Assembly: GCA_963969345.1 (NCBI GenBank)
Contig: OZ017769.1
Coordinates: 558,001 to 622,000 of the forward strand
Direction: 5' to 3'
Source of the DNA: Turbatrix aceti
Taxonomy: Eukaryota > Nematoda > Chromadorea > Rhabditida > Panagrolaimidae
Length of the DNA: 64,000 nt
The notes under the pieces: generated by a model
What the model was told of the DNA's origin: nothing
The model's input: only the letters and a program-made list of their open reading frames with translations
The model's database searches: none
Position numbers and translations under genes: made by a program
Shown: positions 1 through 11,621 of the stretch, piece by piece
Layout: each line of letters starts with the position of its first letter
Position numbering within the stretch: position 1 is the first letter of the stretch

Positions 1-1149
1 TTGTCAGCAACGTCAACATCCTCGATGACGTTTCCAAGGCTCTTCCTCTGGTCTCTGGTCCCGTTGCGGTTGCTGTCGACGTGCCAGCTTCCACCTCAAC
101 GACGGACACCCCGACTGAAGAGGCTAAGCCTCAGCGCTCCATCCTAGCAGAGGCAAAAGCGAGGAAGGAAGCCAACAACGACCTCCCCGACATCGATGCC
201 GACTACTCGCAACGACCGATCGATGGCTTCGGGCTCTCGTTTCTGATGAGCTTCGCTAGCGGTAAGAAAATTGATCCGAAGAAGATGGACGAGCCTTCCA
301 ATACGCCCAAACTCAGGCCTAAAAATCTGGGACTAGGCGCGAAGCCTATTTCGAACTACGCAACGTTCAAGGCGGGCGACCGAGTCAATATTCCACGGAT
401 GGACAATGGCTTTGCGACAGTAGCGTCCCTGGATGACGACAACGTCGCGTGCTACGTCAAATTTGAGAATGGGACGACGAAGAGGATATCACAGCATCAG
501 ATGAGGGTCGTGACCGAGAAGGAGTACCAGGTGCGTTCATTATTATTAACGTGGATTTGAAATTTTTAGTTTTTTTTAGTTTTATTAGATTTTTTTCTGT
601 TTATTTTGGCCAAAAATAGGTTGCAACCATCCGTTTTCTCATTTTACTCACTGGTTGATTTTTCAGGCCGGTCTAGAAGAAAAGCACGCTCAACTGAACG
701 AGCTAAACGGCATCACCGAATCCCTTAACGAACAAAACCTCCAAGTCCGCACCGAAGAAAATGACGCTTTCACCAACGGCAGAGCCATCAAGAAATCCAG
801 TCCAAACGGTTACGATGAACCCCAGAAAACCAGTCGACTGCGCCTGGATTACGATGCAGACGCCGGCTCAGATGGGGACCGCAAGCGTTCTCGTTCCCGT
901 CGAAAGGATGATTCAGGCGATGACGATTACGATCGTCGACGCTCCCACCGAAGCGAGAATCGACGACGTAACCACCGAAGGCGATCGTCTGACAGCGACG
1001 ATGATCGCGATCGTAGTCGACGACGACAACAGGACAACGACAGAAGACGCAGGGACCGCGAAAGACGAGATTCAAGATCGCCGGATTATGCGAAATCGAG
1101 TAGCCTCAAATCGAAAAGCAGAAAACATCATCGACGCGATTACGATTAA
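1..1149 (+). CDS. GPKOW/Spp2-like G-patch and KOW splicing factor (5' partial)
   Basis: Two exons are visible, <1-530 and 667-1149; the intron starts GTGCGT and ends TTTTCAG. The frame is open to the window edge, so the N-terminus lies upstream. Exon 1 encodes a segment ending RPKNLGLGA, the typical end of an Spp2/GPKOW/MOS2-type G-patch, then a KOW-like stretch beginning near FKAGDRVNIPRMDNG. Exon 2 encodes a short helical segment and a C-terminal tail rich in Arg, Asp and Ser, typical of nuclear RNA-processing proteins. Members of this family act in the spliceosome with the DEAH helicase DHX16/Prp2. The Gly-Met-Gly-Trp core expected in the G-patch is replaced by SFASGKKIDPKK, so the motif is degenerate. 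Family membership is inferred from the conserved ends and the domain order. Confidence 0.72.
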
Positions 1150-1196
1150 CCTATGTTTGGCATTATTATGTATTTTTGGCATTACGATGTTATAAA

Positions 1197-1202
1197 AATA
1201 AA
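1197..1202 (+). promoter_or_regulatory. Polyadenylation signal of the GPKOW-like gene
   Basis: AATAAA lies 48 nt after the stop codon. Confidence 0.6.
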
Positions 1203-1579
1203 GTTTTGAAAACAACCGAAAATTTATAAAAAAAATCCCTAATTTAACAAACCCCGAAAAAAAGTACTGTAATTTTTTCGTAGTTTTGTTTTGTTTTTTT
1301 TGCTATTGGGGTTGCAAAGTTTACCAGATAATGGAGTCCTGAGGTGTTCAAAAACATTTTTTTTACATTTTTTTTTCTGAATTCTGATCGATACAACGCA
1401 CAGGCGTATAAATTACCACGCAAGTGCTCTCTTGCTTACAGCAATGCTCCGGTCCACTCCCTGTGCATCCGTCATGCTTACTACTCTGCTACCATGTTGA
1501 ATGCGGTTGCCGTGGATGCTATTTACGAATTTTAGACTTTCTCTGACTTTCACGCGCGCGTCTCCTTCGCTTGTCTGCC
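1203..1579. other. Intergenic spacer before SUMO
   Basis: A/T-tract-rich sequence with no supported gene. It must hold the SUMO promoter and 5' UTR, but no clear core element was found. Confidence 0.4.
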
Positions 1580-2284
1580 ATGTCTGATAAAGAACAGCAG
1601 ACCGCGAACGTATCTGATAGCGATGCTGATGTCGTATCCGCCAGTACCAGTGCCAATGTTGATGCCAATGCCACTGCCAACGTCGAAACCAATGCCAATG
1701 CCACTGCCGATGCCGATGCTGAAGGCGATGACGACAGCGTCGTAGAAATACCCTTCAAACCCCCGACTAATGACTATGTCTTGATCAAAGCCATTGGACA
1801 AGTTTGTTTTTTTTGTACGTAAAAAAACGTTTGAGCAAGTATGGAGTAAATTGATTTTTTAATTGGCAGCTAAAAAAAACCTGTAGTGTGATGCGCACGC
1901 ATCAGGTGTCTCGGTGCTACATTTTTTACTCGCGTGCGTATTTCGTGTCGGGAGCATTTTTCAAGATTTTTCATATTTCTTCGTAGTACAAAATTTTTGA
2001 ACAAATTCCGTTTATTTTTGGAGTACTAAAAAAAGCACTATAAAAATCACAACGTATTTTTTCTATTTGTTCAGGATAAGAGCGAGGTCCACTTTCGGAT
2101 CAACAGCGACACAATCCTGATAAAGCTCAAAATGTTTTATGCCCAACGTACGCGTCTCCGCACCACGATGCTTCACTTTATCTACGATGGACGTCATGTC
2201 AAGGATACCGACACCGCTCGAATCCTCAAGATGGAGGACAACGACGTCATTGAGGTATACGTAGCTCGCCGCACCGGTGGCTGA
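1580..2284 (+). CDS. smo-1: SUMO, small ubiquitin-related modifier ending at Gly-Gly
   Basis: Exons are 1580-1801 and 2075-2284, joined in frame at the Gln of AIGQ; the product is 143 residues. The ubiquitin-fold runs from about residue 62 to the end and shows the SUMO signatures DKSEVHFRI, LHFIYDGRHV and the MEDNDVIEVY segment before the C-terminal Gly-Gly. SUMO is conjugated to lysines of nuclear proteins by E1 (SAE1/2) and UBC9. The N-terminal 60 residues are acidic and low-complexity, built from repeated Asn-Ala and Asp-Ala pairs. The stop codon follows Gly-Gly directly, so no peptide remains for a SENP/ULP protease to remove. An in-frame TTG lies three codons upstream, but the ATG giving MSDKE matches family practice. 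Confidence 0.93.
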
Positions 2285-2836
2285 CCTAATCTGATGTGAG
2301 CTCGTCCAATTCAACCTTTTGTCATTCCAATTTTTGTTAGTATCCCCCATTTCTTGCCTTGAGCGGCACAAACTGCTCCCAGTGCCCTTCTTGCCTTCCC
2401 AGTTGACATTTTGCATAATCATGATTAACATAAATTCACTTTTATTTTCAAAACAATATAAAAAATACAAATTAGTTATTTTATCAAAAAAATATTTTTT
2501 ATGAGCGCGTGTAGGTTTTGTGCGAATGGGATACTATTTATCAGACAAGTGCAAGAGTTCCGTGATATGTATCGGATGTGCTCGGAAGAAGGTGTAACGA
2601 GGCGAAGAATACAAAAATGAAGTTTTCAAATTTTCACTGGTTGAAGGAGAAGTACCAGAATTCCCTGCTAATCAATGCACCGACCACAACCGTAACCGTC
2701 ATCATCATCGACGATACCGTAATCGATGCGGAATTCTTGACGAGACGCGAAGCCGATGTCGCCGTTGGATGCAGTCCTTCGTGCCAGGGAGGACAGTCTA
2801 AACGGATAAAATACCGTAAACCTAATTTTTGTTTGA
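2285..2836. other. Convergent 3' spacer between SUMO and acetylcholinesterase
   Basis: The two genes end toward each other here. The spacer holds AT-rich 3' UTR-like sequence. The open frames in it overlap one another and have no family signature. Confidence 0.4.
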
Positions 2837-5172
2837 TCAAAAAAATCTACCGTTACTGGGATAGGACGTGGCCTCACGCAGGAGTCCACACTGCTCGACG
2901 TAGACGGCATTATCACCGGAAATAATCGTGCCCTTGTCGGAGGGTACAATTTTTTCATCTAGTACAAAGGTTTTCTTGGCTATTCGATCGTAATTAGGCC
3001 AATGACCAATTGGAGTACCCGTAGATGCAAAATTCTTCCAGTAGTTCATGATTTTCTGTGCGAAGCCCTGTTCCATGGATAAATCCTGATATCCATCGGG
3101 GTGACGGAAAGGCAGGCCGTAGATGTACTCGATCTCATACCCATGCATTGTTCCCATCCATTTGGGCCAGGGATTCGCTGTTGATCTGGAACACACGTAA
3201 ATAAAAAAAATAGGTTTTTAACAAAAATCAAAAAAATACAGTATAGAAGTAACAAAAATATTTTGCTGTTTATTTTGTACTCGCAAACAAATTAAAGTTC
3301 TCTCACGCTCTTTTTTACTTTTCTTTTATCCCAAAAATGTTTTTTTGCTTCTACAGTATCCTTACCGTCGAGTGAAGTAGTACATGTAGACCCGGCCATG
3401 GATGTGATCAGCCAGAACATCGGCAAAGTCAGCCACGGTGCAGGTGAAGAAAAAGTCGCCGACAAAGCGACCCACTCCATCCCGATATCCCTGATCCGTG
3501 TTTACGACCTCAGAGATATTCTGGTAGACGTCCATCAACGCGTGCATGACGAGTTGGGAGTGGTCAAAGTAGGGCAAAAACTTGTCAAATGACTTTTCGT
3601 ACTCCGTGCGACCGATGAAGGCATCGTTGTGCGGATCCTCGGCTGAGATTGTGTGATTGAAGGCAAATCCCGTATCACTGAGGTAGTATGGCAGCCAGTA
3701 CGTGCCTTCATCTCTAACCGTGCCAATGAGCATGTCAACGTCCATCTTGTACTGCAGCGTTCGGTATCTCTCAAACAGGTTGCCCTGAAAGAAGAGAGGA
3801 TCGTCGTCGACAGGCACGAACGCAAATGCCATTGCGCTCGTTCGATTCTCAGTGACAAAGTCAGCGTTGGTTTGGAGGTCATCGGGAGAGACCTTGGACA
3901 TGCAGTCAATCGCCGCGCTGAGCTCAGACTTGCCAAGGATGGGGAGGCCGAGGACGTCTTTGGCGGCTTCTGAAGGCGTGCAGTTCAGACGCTGGGCTAG
4001 GGCAACACTCATCTGGTACATGGTTTTCTTCGGCTTCGTTGCCCAATTGTTCATGATCACGCCAGACTGAAAAGTCACAAAAATGATTATAAAAAACCAT
4101 AAAAATGAGAAAAAAAATTGTATACAGCCGTAAATTTATTTAAAAAATCTAAATTAATAAAACACAAAAAAAAATATAGTATAGAAGTAATAAAAGTAAT
4201 CATAAATGTTGTTTTGTCGCGAAAGTTCGGAACCACATTTTTTTGCTTTTTTTAACAGTAAAATCTGTATTCTTAGCTTTACTTAACGGTTGCTTCTTTT
4301 TTGTTTTTTTAATCAGTCGTCAAAGTTTTTAACTGGCACTTTAACTTACGTTAATAATTATCCTTCGGAAGAGATTTTCGCTTTTTGGAGCAAAAAGATG
4401 AGCAGTACAAGACGCTCCCCCTGCAGACTCGCCAAAAAGGGTAACCTTGTCTGGATCTCCGCCGAAGGCCTTGATATTCTGGTTGATCCAGAGCAATGCC
4501 ATTTGCTGATCCAGCAATCCCAAATTACCCGTTATTCCCGATTCCTCGCCAAAGTAGAGAAATCCAAAGGCTCCAAGGCGGTAGTTGATGTTGACAACGA
4601 TGGTTTTTTCCATCGTTGACAACGCACTTCCGTCGTAGAGGTCGAGGGAAGGACTGCCACTGAAGAACCCTCCACCAAAGATCCAGACCATCACCGTGCC
4701 GTCGTGATTTTCAGGCACCCACATGTTCAGCTGGAGACAGTCTTCGCCCATCGGCTGAAAATATAAAAAAATATTTTTTCATTTTTTTTCGTGGTAAAAC
4801 CCCTGCCAGCCAAGGTGGCCAACTTACGTTCTGTGGATTCCACATATCAGCTCCAGGAAATTGTGGGAAAAATTTGTCGATAGCGTAGAAGCACGTACGC
4901 GCAGGTGAGGTTGCCGAGAGTTCGCCAGACCACGGGTCGACCGGTTCCGGGGGGTGAAACCGACGCTCGCCCATCGGAGGCTTCGCAAAAGGCACACCAA
5001 GGTAGGTATGAACGTTGACACCATTAAACTTGGTTGCCAAGCCCCGGATCGTTCCCAATGGGGTCTGGGCGACGGGCTCTGGACCAAATTTGGGAATTCC
5101 AGGGATAGGTGAGGCCTGGACACCGAGTACCGCCAGGAGCAGGCTGATGACGACGTAATCGGAGGCAGGCAT
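2837..5172 (-). CDS. Acetylcholinesterase-type carboxylesterase, secreted
   Basis: Four exons (5172-4828, 4754-4350, 4066-3366, 3185-2837) join in frame to 599 residues. A signal peptide precedes [13 protein letters not shown]. The catalytic triad is visible: Ser in GESAGG (exon 2), Glu in RDEGTYW (exon 3) and His in [11 protein letters not shown] (exon 4). The choline-site Trp is in DMWNPQ, followed after the splice by [10 protein letters not shown], the classic cholinesterase order. The enzyme hydrolyses acetylcholine at cholinergic synapses or, if secreted, outside cells. The catalytic domain ends soon after the last disulfide cysteine (EQCGLLREA), with no visible tetramerisation tail or GPI signal, so a soluble secreted form is likely. 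Donor sites are GTAAGT or GTAAGG. Confidence 0.88.
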
Positions 5173-8100
5173 GGTTTTTACCAAAGCGTGAAGATTATAA
5201 CCTCAGGGTTGATGTGGAGTGGCGTAGTCGCATGGCAGGAGCGAGGATAAGGCCTTACAGTTCCGTCGTCGTCACCGATGGGAGGGGGAGGGAGGGAAGA
5301 GGATTTGTCTGCAAACAAAATTTGAAATTGTCGCCAACAAAAATTGGATCAAATCAGGGAAAGAAAGGATAAAAAATTAACTCTTGTTGTCCAGCAGGCC
5401 AACAACGTACAACATCGAGGAAGTTAAAACTCTTTATTGAGAGCCACGGGCTGTAGTCAGATAAACAGTATCTGCAGATACGATGAGCATGTGTTGCCAA
5501 AGTTTTAACGACACGTGCAGTCGTACAGACTACGGACCGTAAAAACTTTCACTGAATGCAACATACAAACAAAAAGCGGGGACCGACGGCAGTGGCATAA
5601 GTGGTGGCGATGAGTGGGCTACTTGAAGGATAGAAAAGATCTCGCGTCGCATGGCAAGAACGATTTTGTAATACACATTTTTTTGGAACAATAATGTGTA
5701 CTAATTTTTGATTTTTTATGTATCCCCAATTATTTTTATTTTTTGCGTTGCAACGCGGAAAAAACACAATAAGGATACAACAAGCAAAGAAATGCATTTG
5801 AGGGGTTCAAAAAATCAACAATTCAGGTTTTGATTTTTTAGAAAAAAAAATTTGTTCAACGAAAGTTAACTTCATGATTCAATCGATTTTTTCACGCGTG
5901 AATTTATAATTATGTCTGACACGTGAATTGATCTCATACCAAAATGCAAAAAATCGTAAAAAGAAAGTTAACCGCAACGACAAAATTTTTTCCATCGTAT
6001 CTGCGCGAATTTTTAAAAAGTAAAAAAAAATATTTTTCCGAACCTTTGATGTCAGATGACCAAATTTGTTTCGTCAAATGGTTCTCACGATTTCAGTCAA
6101 AAATTCTTCATCTGGTGCCTCACAAATTTTTTTTATGTCAAACTGACGAAGTGAGTGGGGGTGAAGGCAATGGGCGACGCAAAGACACAAAGCTTTGCTC
6201 ATCCTGAGAAGGAAGATGACACGAGACTCCAGAAGCCGTGTTAGAACATTTTTGTCTACAACTTCCAATTTTGAGGAGAACAAGAGTTGCCTTTTCGGGT
6301 CTTCTTTAAGCTTACAAGGTGGCGACGCAGTCAAGCACACTGCGCTTGAAGCCTGAGGCAATTTCCGTTTCCCACGATCGTGTCCCACCTTCACTCCTAG
6401 CTACTGGAAGGATTTCCACCGTTTTTAAGCTAACCCCAAAATTAGATAAAAATAGAATGCACACAAAAAATAAATTTACAAGACAACGAACACTCACTGA
6501 ACAAAATATGTGATTTTTATGACTCAGCTATGCTAACATCAAAAATTTGACCCGTCTTGCATGGACTGAAATAATTCTGCCCCCGAGGAATAAAAATTAA
6601 GCCTCTATACCAAACTTTGGCAATGGCCATGGGCGCACATAAAAAAGAGCGGGGGGTGCTTGTAAGCGGAACTGCTACCGCGTTAAATCAGGAGTGTTGG
6701 TGTTGAAGGGCTAGTAGGACATCTAGGAGCTCAGAATTCACGCTGTTTTTGTTTTGTGTTATGGGAAGAAGGCACATAACACGGAATATAATGTGGTTTC
6801 GAGTGGGCGAAATTAGCATTGTAATGGCAAGTTACTAATTTTGTTATTTTGTAACAAATTTCACCATTTATTTTGTTACTTTGGCAAAATTTTCTAAATA
6901 GAAGAAACATTTTTTTTATATTGTTACTCGTTCGGAAAAGATTTAACAACTTTAGAGGCAATAACTTTTTAAACTATTTTGTTACTTTTGAAAAATATTC
7001 CAAATCCTGAGTAACATAAATTCTTTACTAATGCAATACCTTGAGAAAATTTTCTGAAGCGAAGTAACATTTTTTATGCGCGACTTTGTTCTTTTAATTT
7101 TTTTTCAAAAACGACAAAGTAAAAAAATCAAAAAAACATAATAAGAAAACAATTCTCATCCGGACTTCGACCCCAAATCATGTGTAAGATATAGGAAAAA
7201 GGCAATGACTAGAAATCATTTTTTACGGTTCATGCGATGTTTTTTTACGATCACTCGTAAAGTGTGTATAGTCCAGGTGGCCGATTTTTTTGAATTCAAA
7301 AGCTTTTATAAAAAAATATGCAAAAGTAAACCCAACTTTGATCTACTTCAAAACACCGCTATAAAATAAATAGCTGTGAAACATATTTTATTTGATTATT
7401 GGCACACTGCATCATATGCCAACTTCACGAGAAATAAAAAAAAACTCATCCTTACTTCAAAAAAAAGAATGAAACGCGGAAATAACTTTATAACTATCTA
7501 TACCTCGAGGCTTTTCCGAACGCATATTCATCGCATCCGAGAAGGACAACATAATTATCTGGTGGAGTATCTTGTAGGCAAGGCAAATAAATAGGGTAAG
7601 AGTCATTTTTCCCCTCCGTTCCATCCAAGGACCAGACCATTTTTTTTGAGGAGGGAACGTGAAAAAAAAGGGTAAAAGACTTCGGCGCTCGACCAAAAAA
7701 AGTAACCACGGAAGCAACATTTTCGCATGCCAGGGTCCGGGATGGCCCGAGATAATGGTTTGCGCGCAGGAGGACTGACGGCGTCGAGTCTCGTCGACGT
7801 CGACCGTTTAGACCAAGCCATTCGTCTCATTGAGGTCCGTCGTGTCTTTTTGTCCCGTAATCGATGACTATAACAATTCTTGCCTGCGTTCAGTCAGTCA
7901 GCCTGTCAGTCGACGAGTAACGGGCTCTGGTCTGGTGTGTTGTGTTTGTTGAGGTATGTACAAATGATAAGAAATAGATTTAAGAGCGTGCAGGATCATG
8001 ATTGACTCGGTTAATAGGCGCAAGGAGGCAAGATCAACCCATTATTCTTTGTTTTTGTTAATTGTTATGTTGTTGTAAGCAGGCACCAACTGACATCCCT

Positions 8101-8814
8101 GGAATCAAGCAAGGCAAAGGCCGAAGGACACAAAGGCATGATCTATTCCTGAAGGGCAGCAGAGAGACAGGGGACACGCCTGGGTTGTCAAATATATTTT
8201 TTTCTACTCCTCGCGGTCGCTGGTGATGATGAGTGACGACAACTCACAGCTATTTGGTTAGGGCTCTCGGCAGATATCACATTGAGGGTAGCAAAAAAAG
8301 ATGGGTTGTCACATTGAATCAACAAATCACAGGGACCAATTTTCTTTCATGGCACTTTCGAGTGCGAAAAATGGAAACCCACCTGATCAAATCTGTATTT
8401 TTTTGAACTAAGGGGTTGCTGTACGTCGGTTGTACAGGCCGAGTACAGACAACGGAAGGGGCGAGATTAGGCAGAGGCAGATAACATTTATTGGGTATCA
8501 GACAAGTGCTTATATACAGGAGTGAGCTATGCTAATGTCGCTGGTCTAGGTACGACAGGGGTGAAGCACGGCACATTGTTAAGATCAGTTTATCAGCCAA
8601 CTGGGTGTCTGTTGGGCATAAAAAATCTAAAGTTTTTTTTTGAGAAGAAAACTTCGTACACCAGAATTCATGCTGCTTCCCATAAAGAAGTCAGCATGAG
8701 TTCGGCATTTTTCATAAATTATATCGTTTTCGGTACACTTTTATAACGAAGCGCTTACGATACACTTTTTGTAACCAATATTATAAAATCAAAATTTTTG
8801 TGCATTTTTAGTGT

Positions 8815-8890
8815 ACCGTAATAATTTTTTTAACAAATAATTTTTTTAAATATTTTTTTTAACAACAAATAATTTTTTTAACAAAAATTA
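8815..8890. repeat. AT-rich short direct repeats
   Basis: The unit AACAAATAATTTTTTT and close variants recur three to four times in a row. Function unknown. Confidence 0.5.
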
Positions 8891-9160
8891 TTCAACGTAG
8901 GAAAAACTAATTTTTTTGGAAAACGGTCTGGAAACTACCAAACTCTAGAACACTTCCTAAAAAAGCAATTGACTCTCTGACATCAGACATGGGTTAATTT
9001 TTTTCTCTTTCTCTCTTTCGTCACACGCAAGTAGATAAAATACATAAAATAAACTTCTCTCTTTTTTTTCGCTCTTGCTTACCCATTTTCTTTTTTAATG
9101 ATTCTCTTCTTCGACTCTGGCCCAGGCCATCAAAGCAATGACTTGATGAGTCGTCGAGGT

Positions 9161-9193
9161 GTTGTTGTTGTAGTAGTTGTAGTAGTACTACTA
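9161..9193. repeat. GTT/GTA trinucleotide microsatellite
   Basis: Runs of GTT followed by GTA/TAG triplets, ending in the palindrome AGTAGTACTACT. Confidence 0.7.
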
Positions 9194-9927
9194 GTTGTGG
9201 GACGTCTGACTGGACTGGACCAAACTGCCAGCAGTGCCTGAGGCAAACTGAGTGGACTTTTCTGACATGTCGTTTACGCTATATTTTTTTCTCTGATAAC
9301 GACTTTTTTAAGGGATTTATTTACTATATGGTGTATTTCTTTATTAACCATTTTTAACAATTTTTAAAAACAACAAATTAAAAAATATAATTTTGTTTTC
9401 TTTAAATTAACCTTTATTATATAATTTTTATTTTTGTTTAATATTTTCTGCGAACTTAACCACTTATCACCCAGACAAAACGCATTGCAATAACATATGC
9501 ATTCGGTGACGTTCGGGAATCTGTTACGTGATCATTTATCAAGGTTAAAAAAACGAACGTAACGTCGAAAAAACCGGAGTTCGAGTTGAAGTACATAAAA
9601 AATTAATGGTAAAAGCTACTGAAAAAAATAAAAAAATTTCAACTTGTCAGCTTGAATGTAAAAGTGTGTGGTTTGGAACCAAAACTCAGTGAGTTCCGAT
9701 ATTGGGTTCGGTTACCCGACAATTATGACCATAATGCCCCCCCCCCCCATACCATAGATTTAAAATCTAGCCAAAGGTTAACTTTTGGTTCCCATCCGCA
9801 CCGCATGCACCGCAGGCATCCGCCAAAAAATTGAAGGGACCTGTATTTTTCGACTCCCTGACATGCTTGCACCTGACAACATTTATTTCCAAATAAAATA
9901 CAGCTCAAAGTTCTTCAACATACGTTA

Positions 9928-10639
9928 TTAAGATTTATTATGAATCGCCTGTTTGGATCTGCCTTGTCGAGTTTTCGCACTTCTGTCGGTGGGATTCACG
10001 GAATGGGAAGCAGCTTTTCGAAATTCTTTTTTGATTTTTTTGTCGCTGTGTTCCGGAGCTGTTTTCATGACATGTTTTGGTTCTGAAAAATTAAACTTCC
10101 AATTTGTTCATAAAAAAAGTCATACTTTTTGGCTTTGAGACAGCTGGCTTCAGTTCGACTCCGACAGTTTCAAACACGGTAGGCACCTTTGACTGGCCGT
10201 TTGGCAGCACCGCTGTCGGCACACTAGCAGCAGTATCCTGGTTGTCGTGGGTATCGACGGCGGCCATTTGAGCTGGGGTTGAGAGCAGTGCCGAATTTGG
10301 GTCAAGTCTTTTTTCTTCACGATCATTTACGTTCAAACGGGTAGAAACTTTTTTTTTCTCGCTGTGCTCCGGAGCTGATTTAATGACACGCCTTGCTTCT
10401 GAAAAAAAAAGTTTCCATTTGTTCATAAAAAAAGCCTTACTTTTTGGCCTTGAGATAGCAGGCTTCTGTTCGACTCCGACATCTTCAAAAACGGTAACCG
10501 GAAATGACAGGCCGTTGGGCCGCACCGCTGTCGGCACACTAGCAGTATCCTGGTTGTCGTGGGTATTAACGGGGACGGTTTGACCTGCAGTTGAGAGTGC
10601 CAAATTTGGGTCAAGTCTTTTTTCGTCACGTTCAGACAT
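9928..10639 (-). CDS. Small disordered Lys-rich protein made of duplicated exon units
   Basis: Three exons (10639-10441, 10398-10126, 10082-9928) join to 208 residues. I do not recognise a family. The protein consists of repeated blocks. Block 1 begins MSERDEKRLDPN and block 2 REEKRLDPN; both then run through THDNQDTA, SVPTAV and a VFE-V-E-KPA motif to a KPK end. After each KPK comes a phase-1 intron, then a segment of the type RVIKSAPEHSEKKK or HVMKTAPEHSDKKI. The introns are only 42 and 43 nt and resemble each other, so exon plus intron were duplicated recently. The second intron must be spliced to keep the homologous frame. Composition predicts an intrinsically disordered, charged protein without signal peptide or membrane segment. 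It is related to the gene at 11958-12738. Confidence 0.7.
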
Positions 10640-10931
10640 CTCACGTCAGGCAACGTACGGCGTGATACGGGAAACTGCAGACAGACGTAGAAGGCGACAA
10701 GACAGTGCGCATTCGACGCCAAAATGAAACTGAATGACTTACGAGTTGTCATGTAGCACGTCGTTACGAGTATTTTCCTCATTTGCATGCATTTCTGTAC
10801 TTCCCCCCCCCTCCACAGCATTCTCCCGCATTAGCATTTGATCTTCAACATGTCTACAACCAGACAACAAGGATTTGTGAGAGAATGAATTTTTTTTGTG
10901 AGTCGCCGCGCGCGCGCGCGAAAAAATGAGC

Positions 10932-11337
10932 GCGTTCATTCGCACATCTAGTGTTGACTTTGGCAGCTTCGCGCATTGGCATTTTTGATTGTTCAATGAT
11001 GGCATTTGGCAAAGTTGTTAGGGCAAGTCCTGAGCTTTCAAACAAGCCATCAACGGCACAAAAATGTTGATTTTGGGTTTGCCAAGTTTTAGTTTTGAAT
11101 CGTCCATTGCGGCCGTTGTAGGTTTCCGAGAAATATGCTACAACATCAAAAGTTCCATAAGGTCGGCGTCAACATGTATGCCAAGTGCCGTTTCTTGAGT
11201 GAAGCACAGAGCGCAACGCAGGAATTTATGGAAATTTTGAATGTGGGGGACCAAATTTCTTTTTTGAGCAAAATCGTTTTCAGCAATTTTGCTCATTTTT
11301 ATAGGGTAAAGTCAACACTATAGGTGCGAATGAACGC
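10932..11337. repeat. Foldback element 1 with 30-bp inverted repeats
   Basis: The arm at 10932-10961 (from GCGTTCATTCGCACATCTAG) is the reverse complement of 11308-11337 with two mismatches in 30. The arms enclose about 350 bp without coding potential. This is consistent with a MITE or foldback element. Confidence 0.65.
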
Positions 11338-11338
11338 T

Positions 11339-11621
11339 CCCGCACTCGCATGAGAATCATAACGGAATCATAACGGAATTATAAGGCTTTGCACGCTAAT
11401 GTGTTTTATTGTGATTCATTCGCACGCATGTAATTCATTGTGATCCGCAGCTCTAATTTAGTAATTGTTTTTTGCTGAATTTTGAATGCGAATAAAGGGG
11501 AAAATAGCTTAGATTTTTTTGCACTTCATTGTGATTCTTCATTTTCATTGTGCGTCTCATTTGATTCTAGCCGCCTTATAATTCCGTTATGATTCCGTTA
11601 TGATTCTCATGCGAGTGCGGG
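11339..11621. repeat. Foldback element 2 with 49-bp perfect inverted repeats
   Basis: The arm at 11339-11387 (CCCGCACTCGCATGAGAATC...) is an exact reverse complement of 11573-11621, separated by 185 nt. Inside each arm a CATAACGGAAT unit is repeated. It starts one base after the right arm of foldback element 1, so the two structures are adjoining or one composite element. Confidence 0.75.

Larger units (their letters stand above)
5173..9927. other. Gene-poor AT-rich region
   Basis: About 4.75 kb upstream of acetylcholinesterase and downstream of the first disordered-protein gene. I see no ORF with family signature or coherent splicing. It holds long A/T tracts, repeated GTTAC/GTAAC words at 6820-7070, AT-rich direct repeats at 8815-8890 (units like AACAAATAATTTTTTT), a GTT/GTA microsatellite at 9161-9193 and a run of Cs near 9740. 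A short frame at 7729-7866 reads like coding sequence but could not be joined to other exons. Confidence 0.4.

Noticed and set aside
5173..9927. Search for tRNA, CRISPR or transposon genes in the gene-poor region
   Set aside because: No A/B-box pair, no spaced direct-repeat array and no transposase motif were seen; only simple AT-rich repeats are present.
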